The translations under genes were made by a program, and so were the position numbers. Positions 59,374 through 64,000 of a stretch of 64,000 bases of DNA are shown one piece after another. The notes below the pieces were generated by a model. That model worked only from the letters and a program-made list of their open reading frames with translations. It ran no database searches and was not told where the DNA came from. The DNA is from Geodermatophilus sp. DSM 45219. Its GTDB lineage: Bacteria > Actinomycetota > Actinomycetes > Mycobacteriales > Geodermatophilaceae. The first letter of the stretch is position 1; every line of letters starts with the position of its first letter. The stretch lies in NCBI RefSeq assembly GCF_900104025.1, contig NZ_FNIQ01000001.1, positions 248,001 through 312,000 on the forward strand, read 5' to 3'.

Positions 59374-60594
59374 ATGCCCGAAGCCGTCATCGTCGCGACC
59401 GCGCGCTCGCCCATCGGCCGCGCGTTCAAGGGCTCGCTGAAGGACGTGCGACCCGACGACCTCACCGCGACCATCGTGCGGGCCGCGCTGGACCAGGTGC
59501 CGGCCCTCGACCCCACCGACATCGACGACCTGGTCCTCGGCTGCGGCCTCCCCGGCGGCGAGCAGGGCCACAACATGGCCCGCGTCGTCAGCGTCCTGCT
59601 GGGCATGGACCACCTGCCGGGGACGACGATCACCCGCTACTGCTCCTCGTCGCTGCAGACCACCCGCATGGCCATGCACGCCATCAAGGCCGGCGAGGGC
59701 GACGTGTTCGTCTCCGCCGGCGTGGAGATGGTGTCGCGCTTCGTGAAGGGCAACAGCGACTCGCTGCCCGACAGCCAGAACCCCGCCTTCGCCGACGCGC
59801 AGGCCCGGGTGGCCAAGACCGCCGAGAGCGGCGCGGACTCCTGGACCGACCCGCGGGAGAACGGCGAGGTCCCCGACGTCTACGTCGCGATGGGGCAGAC
59901 CGCCGAGAACCTGGCGCTGCTCAAGGACGTCTCCCGGCAGGAGATGGACGAGTTCGCCGTCCGCAGCCAGAACCTGGCCGAGCAGGCCCTGGCCGACGGC
60001 TTCTGGCAGCGGGAGATCACCCCGGTCACCACCCCCGACGGCACCGTCGTCAGCACGGACGACAGCCCGCGGGCCGGCACCACGCTGGAGGGCATCTCCG
60101 GCCTCAAGCCGGTCTTCCGCCCCGACGGACGGGTCACCGCCGGCAACGCCTGCCCGCTCAACGACGGCGCCGCCGCGGTCGTGGTCATGAGCGACACCAA
60201 GGCCCGCGACCTCGGCCTGACCCCGCTGGCCCGCATCGTCTCCACCGCGGTCACCGGCCTGTCGCCGGAGATCATGGGCTACGGCCCGGTGGACGCGTCG
60301 AAGCTGGCGCTGCAGCGGGCCGGGATGAGCATCGGCGACATCGACCTGGTGGAGCTCAACGAGGCCTTCGCCGCGCAGGTCATCCCGAGCTACCGCGACC
60401 TGGGCATCGACATCGACAAGCTGAACGTGCACGGCGGGGCGATCGCGGTCGGCCACCCGTTCGGCATGACCGGTGCCCGCATCACCGGCACGCTGATCAA
60501 CGGCCTGCAGACCCGGGACCAGACCTTCGGCCTGGAGACCATGTGCGTCGGCGGCGGCATGGGCATGGCGATGGTGCTCGAGCGCCTCTCCTGA
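59374..60594 (+). CDS. Thiolase (acetyl-CoA C-acyltransferase)
   Basis: 406 residues. Nucleophile Cys90 in [32 protein letters not shown], His361 in [16 protein letters not shown], and Cys391 in [16 protein letters not shown]: all catalytic residues are present. The length and [20 protein letters not shown] are those of FadA/FadA3-type beta-ketothiolases. It removes acetyl-CoA from 3-ketoacyl-CoA in fatty acid breakdown. Followed by a strong terminator. Confidence 0.93.
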   Translation: MPEAVIVATARSPIGRAFKGSLKDVRPDDLTATIVRAALDQVPALDPTDIDDLVLGCGLPGGEQGHNMARVVSVLLGMDHLPGTTITRYCSSSLQTTRMAMHAIKAGEGDVFVSAGVEMVSRFVKGNSDSLPDSQNPAFADAQARVAKTAESGADSWTDPRENGEVPDVYVAMGQTAENLALLKDVSRQEMDEFAVRSQNLAEQALADGFWQREITPVTTPDGTVVSTDDSPRAGTTLEGISGLKPVFRPDGRVTAGNACPLNDGAAAVVVMSDTKARDLGLTPLARIVSTAVTGLSPEIMGYGPVDASKLALQRAGMSIGDIDLVELNEAFAAQVIPSYRDLGIDIDKLNVHGGAIAVGHPFGMTGARITGTLINGLQTRDQTFGLETMCVGGGMGMAMVLERLS

Positions 60595-60625
60595 GCCCGC
60601 CGACCGATCCCGGCCACCAACGGCC

Positions 60626-60659
60626 AGAGGCCCGGCCCCCTCGCGGGGACCGGGCCTCT
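60626..60659. terminator. Terminator between thiolase and BI-1 genes
   Basis: AGAGGCCCGG pairs with CCGGGCCTCT, with an inner CCCC/GGGG stem. It lies between convergent genes and can serve both. Confidence 0.85.
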
Positions 60660-60678
60660 GTCGTGTGGTGCTACGGGC

Positions 60679-61539
60679 TCACTCGTCCTGGAAGTAGGAC
60701 AGCAGCCGCAGGATCTCCAGGTACAGCCAGACGACCGTGATGAGCAGGCCGAAGGCGATGTACCAGGCGAACTTCGCCGGGGCGCCCCGCCGAATCGCCT
60801 CGTCGGCCATGTCGAAGTCGAGCAGCAGCGAGAACGCCGCGACGCCGATGACGACCAGGCTGAAGACGATCGACAGGGTGCCGCCGCTGCGCAGGCCCAG
60901 GCCGTCGCCGCCACCGATCCAGCTGGCGACGATGTTGACCAGCATCAGCGCGAGCACACCGAACATCGCGCCGACGATCCAGCGGGTCAGCTTCGGGGTG
61001 ACCCGGATGGCGCCGGTCTTGTAGACGACCAGCATGCCGAAGAAGACACCGAAGGTGCCCACCAGCGCCTGCATCACGATGCCGGGGTAGATCGCGTTGA
61101 ACGCCTCACTGATGGCGCCGAGCGCGATGCCGTACAGGGCGCCGTAGGACAGCGTGGCGACCGGGTTGGCGATCTGCTTGAACGAGATCACCAGGCCCAG
61201 CACCAGGGCGACCAGCACCGCCGGGATCGCCAGGCCGAAGGCCAGGCTCTCCGGCAGCAGCACCCAGGTGACGGCGGCCGACAGGACCGTGACCAGGAAG
61301 GACAGGCCCGTCTTCTGGACGACGTCGTCCATGGTCATGTAGCGGGTGGCCGGTGGCGCGTAGGGGGACTGCGCGTACGGCGAGGGCGCCGCGTACGGGT
61401 CCTGCGTGCCGTACTGCGGGGCGCCGTACTGGGGAGCTCCGTACTGGGGAGCCCCGTACTGCGGCGCGCCGCCCCAGGGGGCGGACTGCTGGCCCGCGTT
61501 GGGGAGTCCCCGGCCGAAGACCGGGTTGTGGCTGGGCAT
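60679..61539 (-). CDS. Bax inhibitor-1/YccA family membrane protein
   Basis: 286 residues: a 65-residue Pro/Tyr/Gln-rich N-terminus with four YGAPQ-type repeats, then seven membrane helices ([80 protein letters not shown], and [20 protein letters not shown] as last). The [11 protein letters not shown]...YLEILRLL end carries the conserved acidic pair of BI-1 proteins (pH-sensitive Ca2+ leak in other members). ATG 61539 has GAGGAG six bases upstream. Confidence 0.9.
   Translation of the reverse strand: MPSHNPVFGRGLPNAGQQSAPWGGAPQYGAPQYGAPQYGAPQYGTQDPYAAPSPYAQSPYAPPATRYMTMDDVVQKTGLSFLVTVLSAAVTWVLLPESLAFGLAIPAVLVALVLGLVISFKQIANPVATLSYGALYGIALGAISEAFNAIYPGIVMQALVGTFGVFFGMLVVYKTGAIRVTPKLTRWIVGAMFGVLALMLVNIVASWIGGGDGLGLRSGGTLSIVFSLVVIGVAAFSLLLDFDMADEAIRRGAPAKFAWYIAFGLLITVVWLYLEILRLLSYFQDE
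61410..61469 (-). repeat. 15-bp tandem repeat in the BI-1 gene
   Basis: Four units of about 15 bp (plus-strand unit CGTACTGGGGAGCYC) encode repeated QYGAP in the N-terminal tail. Units 2 and 3 are almost identical, so copy number may vary by slippage or recombination. Confidence 0.8.
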
Positions 61540-61721
61540 CGTCATCTCCTCGAGGTGACCGGGCTGTCGTGGGGCCCACGGTCCTGCACCCCACTCGTCC
61601 AGGTCAACGCATCGAGGGCCCTGCGCGTTCCTGGACGTCCGCTGGACACTCGGACGGGGGGTGGGCCGGTGGGGTGCTGACCGTTGCTCTGACCAGCAGC
61701 GCAGCCGGCCGTTCGGCCGAC

Positions 61722-61754
61722 TTCTCACACGATTGTGGCGGAGTTCTTACACGA
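61722..61754. promoter_or_regulatory. Paired direct repeats, possible operator
   Basis: TTCTCACACGA (61722-61732) and TTCTTACACGA (61744-61754) are 22 bp apart, two helical turns. They lie in a 238-bp gap between the phosphoribosyltransferase stop (61778) and the BI-1 start (61539), in unusually AT-rich sequence. They could control the BI-1 gene. Confidence 0.45.
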
Positions 61755-61777
61755 GCGGCCTCTTCTTCCCGGGGGCG

Positions 61778-62338
61778 TCAGCCCAGATCTCTCTCGTGTA
61801 CCAGCGCCCGGACGCCCAGCGCTCGTCTGGTGCGGTGCTCGACGAGCGCGTCGACGACGACGGCCGTTCCCAGCCACGCTGCGCCCGCCGCGTCGACCAG
61901 GCGCTGCGCGCCGAGTGCCTGCCCACCAGTGGCGACCCAGTCGTCGACCAGGAGAACTCGGTCGGTCGTCCGGACGAGCGTCCGCCGGAAGCCAAGTTCG
62001 AGGTGGCGATCGCGGTAGTCCGGAGGGGTCGTCACCGTCAGCCACTGGTCGCTGTCCGCCGCCGGGCTGGGGTCTTTACGGACCTCAACCAGTCCCACCC
62101 CGAGTTCGCGGGCCACCAAGGCGCCCAGCAGGACGCCGCGGGACGGCAGTCCGAGGACGACTGTCGGCGCCTCGTCGGCGAACAGCCCGGCCAGCCCAGC
62201 TCCCAGGTCCTGCAGCAGCGCCGGATCCCGCCACCATCCGGTGACGTCGGCTCGAAAGCCGTCGTCGCCCCGGTCACCGCGCCAGGCGAACGCTGCGCAC
62301 AGTCGCTCACGCAGATCGGCCGCGGACATGGTCGTCAT
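61778..62338 (-). CDS. Phosphoribosyltransferase domain protein
   Basis: 186 residues. The PRPP-binding signature RVLLVDDWVATGGQALGAQR (about 125-145) marks a type I PRTase, and VVLGLPSRGVLLGALVAREL carries the early loop. Trp-rich N-terminus (CAAFAWRGDRG, VTGWWRDPALL). It is most like adenine phosphoribosyltransferase-type or regulatory PRTases, but base specificity is not visible. Two ATGs three codons apart could start it; neither has a strong ribosome binding site. Confidence 0.8.
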   Translation of the reverse strand: MTTMSAADLRERLCAAFAWRGDRGDDGFRADVTGWWRDPALLQDLGAGLAGLFADEAPTVVLGLPSRGVLLGALVARELGVGLVEVRKDPSPAADSDQWLTVTTPPDYRDRHLELGFRRTLVRTTDRVLLVDDWVATGGQALGAQRLVDAAGAAWLGTAVVVDALVEHRTRRALGVRALVHERDLG

Positions 62339-62440
62339 GGTGCCGTGGCGGGGTGTTGCGCTTCGATGTGGGCCTCCGCATCACCTTCGCTCGGAGCGCC
62401 CGCGATCTGCTCCGAGGCGCTGCGATCACCCCGGCGACCC

Positions 62441-62635
62441 CTAGGCGGCCGACCGCGGCTGGATGATCACCGGCTGGCGGTCGCGGGCGACGCAGATGCC
62501 GTTCTCCACGATGTAGACCCCGACGTAGTGGCTCCCCACGTACGAGGTGACCTCCTGGCGGCTGGTGCCACCCTTGGTGACCTCGCCGCGCAGCTGACGG
62601 ATCGCGCTGGCTTCGCGGCCGGTGTTCTTCACCAA
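62441..62635 (-). CDS. Small hypothetical protein just downstream of a tRNA gene
   Basis: About 63 residues, likely from the GTG at 62632 (KNTGREASAIRQLRGEV, RQEVTSYVGSHYVGVYIVEN, GICVARDRQPVIIQPRSAA). Codon use is normal for this DNA, and the hydrophobic pattern suggests a small beta-rich fold. There is no Shine-Dalgarno sequence, and the start lies about 10 bases after the tRNA 3' end, so processing of the tRNA would leave a nearly leaderless message. No family recognised. Confidence 0.5.
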   Translation of the reverse strand: MVKNTGREASAIRQLRGEVTKGGTSRQEVTSYVGSHYVGVYIVENGICVARDRQPVIIQPRSAA

Positions 62636-62642
62636 CTGCCAG

Positions 62643-62716
62643 TGCCCCCGGTCGGGTTCGAACCGACGCTGGAACCCTTTTAAGGGGCCTGCCTCTGCCA
62701 GTTGGGCTACGGGGGC
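62643..62716 (-). tRNA. tRNA with UAA anticodon, short variable loop
   Basis: A 74-nt cloverleaf: acceptor GCCCCCG/CGGGGGC with discriminator A; D arm GCCC...GGC; anticodon stem GGCCC/GGGTT with loop CTTAAAA (anticodon TAA); variable region of 5 nt; T arm GTCGG-TTCGAAC-CCGAC. CCA is not encoded. UAA should read Leu codon UUA, but leucine tRNAs normally have a long variable arm, which this one lacks. So the amino acid identity is open. The structure itself is sound. Confidence 0.85.
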
Positions 62717-62739
62717 CGCCGAGCACGCTAGCCCGGCGG

Positions 62740-64000
62740 TCAGCTCGCCCGTACGGTGCCCGACTGCGCCTTGTCCTCCGCCGAGGGCGGCGGCAGCGAG
62801 CCGGTCGGGCCGGCGTTCGCCGCCTCGACGAACTCACGGCGCGGGTCCTGCAGCTGACCCAGCGAGATGACCTCGCGGCGGAACACCGCGGCCAGCGTCC
62901 AGTCCGCGACCACCCGGGCCTTGCGGTTGAAGGTGGGCACCCGGCTGACGTGGTAGGTCCGGTGCATGAACCAGGCCGGCCAGCCCTTGAGCTTCACCCC
63001 GTAGACCTGGGCAACACCCTTGTGCAGGCCGAGGCTCGCCACGGAACCCGCGTAGGCGTGCCGGTAGGGCTCCGGCTCACGGCCCTCGAGCGTCGCCACG
63101 ATGTTGTCGGCCAGCCGCTTGGCCTGCCGGACGGCGTGCTGCGCGTTGGGCGCGGTGGTGGCGCCGGGGCTCTCCTTGGTGAGGTCCGGGACGGCGGCCA
63201 GGTCGCCGGCCGACCACGCGTCGGGCAGCCCGCGCACCTGCAGGGTGGGCTCGCAGACGACCCGCCCGCGCTCGTCCACCGGCAGGTCGGTCTCCTTCAG
63301 CATCGGGTTGGGCTTGGTGCCCGCCGTCCACACCAGGGTGTCGCTGGCGAACTCGTCACCGTCGGACAGCTTCACGACGCAGCCGTCGGAGACCGACTCC
63401 AGCCGGGTGTTGAGCCGCACGTCCATCCCCCGCGCGGTGAGCTGCTTGACCGTCCAGGCGGCCATGTCCAGGTCGACCTCGGGCAGGATCCGGCCCATCG
63501 CCTCGACCAGCACCCAGCGCATGTCGGCGGTCGACAGCCGCGGGTAGTAGTGCGTGATCGCGTAGCGGGCCATGTCCTCCAGCTCGGCGAAGGCCTCCAC
63601 CCCCGCGTAGCCGCCGCCGACGAAGGTGAAGGTCAGCGCCCGGCGGCGGACCTCGGGGTCGTCGGTCGAGCTGGCCGCGTCCAGCCGGGCCAGCACGTGG
63701 TTGCGCAGGTAGATCGCCTCGCCGACGTTCTTGAACCCGATGCCGTGCTCGGCCAGCCCGGGGATCGGCAGCGTGCGGGCCACCGAGCCCGCGGCCATGA
63801 CCAGCACGTCGTAGGACAGCTCGTAGGGCTCACCCTCGATCGGGGCGATGCGGGCCCGCTTCCTGGCGTGGTCCAGGCCGGTGACCGCCCCGGTGACCAC
63901 CCGGCAGCGCGGCAGGGTCCGGCGCAGCGGCACCACGACGTGCCGCGGCTCCACCGAGCCGGCCGCGGCCTCGGGGAGGAAGGGCTGGTAGGTCATGTGC
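62740..64000 (-). CDS. ndh: Type II NADH dehydrogenase / NAD(P)/FAD-dependent oxidoreductase, 5' end missing
   Basis: The gene runs off the right edge; about 420 C-terminal residues are present. MTYQPFLPEAAAGSVEPRHV is internal in NDH-2 (usually about residue 45-65), so the start is beyond 64000. Visible are the second nucleotide-binding motif FTFVGGGYAGVEAFAELEDM, DTLVWTAGTKPN, and AWSAGDLAAVPD (FAD). The C-terminus lacks a strong membrane helix but is amphipathic (GWPAWFMHRTYHVSRV). It passes electrons from NADH to menaquinone without proton pumping. Confidence 0.9.
   Translation of the reverse strand, partial: HMTYQPFLPEAAAGSVEPRHVVVPLRRTLPRCRVVTGAVTGLDHARKRARIAPIEGEPYELSYDVLVMAAGSVARTLPIPGLAEHGIGFKNVGEAIYLRNHVLARLDAASSTDDPEVRRRALTFTFVGGGYAGVEAFAELEDMARYAITHYYPRLSTADMRWVLVEAMGRILPEVDLDMAAWTVKQLTARGMDVRLNTRLESVSDGCVVKLSDGDEFASDTLVWTAGTKPNPMLKETDLPVDERGRVVCEPTLQVRGLPDAWSAGDLAAVPDLTKESPGATTAPNAQHAVRQAKRLADNIVATLEGREPEPYRHAYAGSVASLGLHKGVAQVYGVKLKGWPAWFMHRTYHVSRVPTFNRKARVVADWTLAAVFRREVISLGQLQDPRREFVEAANAGPTGSLPPPSAEDKAQSGTVRAS

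Noticed and set aside
1-64000. CRISPR arrays and rRNA genes
   Set aside because: No regularly spaced repeats with unique spacers and no rRNA-like segments were seen on either strand.

Overview
The window comes from a very GC-rich, motile Gram-positive actinobacterium, most likely of the Geodermatophilaceae (Blastococcus/Geodermatophilus/Modestobacter type). The signs are strong G/C third-position bias, many GTG starts, 4-base ATGA/GTGA gene overlaps, mycothiol metabolism (mca), a flagellar set without L/P-ring genes, and abundant small intergenic repeats. The family assignment is inference. Most long antisense ORFs are GC artefacts and are left out.

Region 1 (1-34.6 kb) is an almost complete flagellar locus. 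On the minus strand lie flgN-flgK-flgL (flgL cut by the window edge), divergent from the flagellar sigma factor fliA. Between fliA and the flagellin gene sits a five-gene minus-strand glycan island: two glycosyltransferases and FdtA/FdtB/FdtC-like enzymes that would make a dTDP-3-acetamido-3,6-dideoxyhexose. It probably decorates flagellin. Then follow fliC, fliD, fliS and a FliT-like gene. Next comes the run flgB-flgC-fliE-fliF-fliG-fliH-fliI-fliJ-(NlpC/P60+transglycosylase)-fliK-flgD-flgE, then flbD-motA-motB-fliL, then fliM-fliN-fliO-fliP-fliQ-fliR-flhB-flhA-flhF-like-small membrane gene. Recurring CTCAAG/GTCAGG-N14/15-GCCGA-type promoters, fitting the sigma-28 pattern, precede flgN, fliA, fliC, flgB, flbD and fliM. 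No flgM, flgG/flgF or chemotaxis gene is visible here.

Three families of short repeats punctuate this locus. One (at 12.3, 14.3, 16.4 and 46.0 kb) ends in a Shine-Dalgarno sequence and appears to carry the ribosome binding site of the next gene. A second (15.5 and 28.0 kb) behaves similarly before fliQ. A third forms matched hairpins right after the flgD and flgE stop codons. A different palindrome flanks an AbiEi-like gene at 34.7-35.8 kb, at the border of the flagellar locus.

Region 2 (35.8-64 kb) is a conserved actinobacterial housekeeping block. It resembles, from memory, M. tuberculosis Rv1074c-Rv1095: PIN-PhoH fusion (phoH2), DUF885-type peptidase, short-chain Z-prenyl synthase, TrhA/hemolysin III, MenJ-like reductase, mca, greA, an SGNH hydrolase and a thiolase. 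Among these are an M3 oligopeptidase, a DrrAB-type exporter, threonine dehydratase, an AAA+/VWA pair, a DUF2252 protein, a BI-1 family protein, a phosphoribosyltransferase, an unusual tRNA with a UAA anticodon, and a type II NADH dehydrogenase cut by the right edge.
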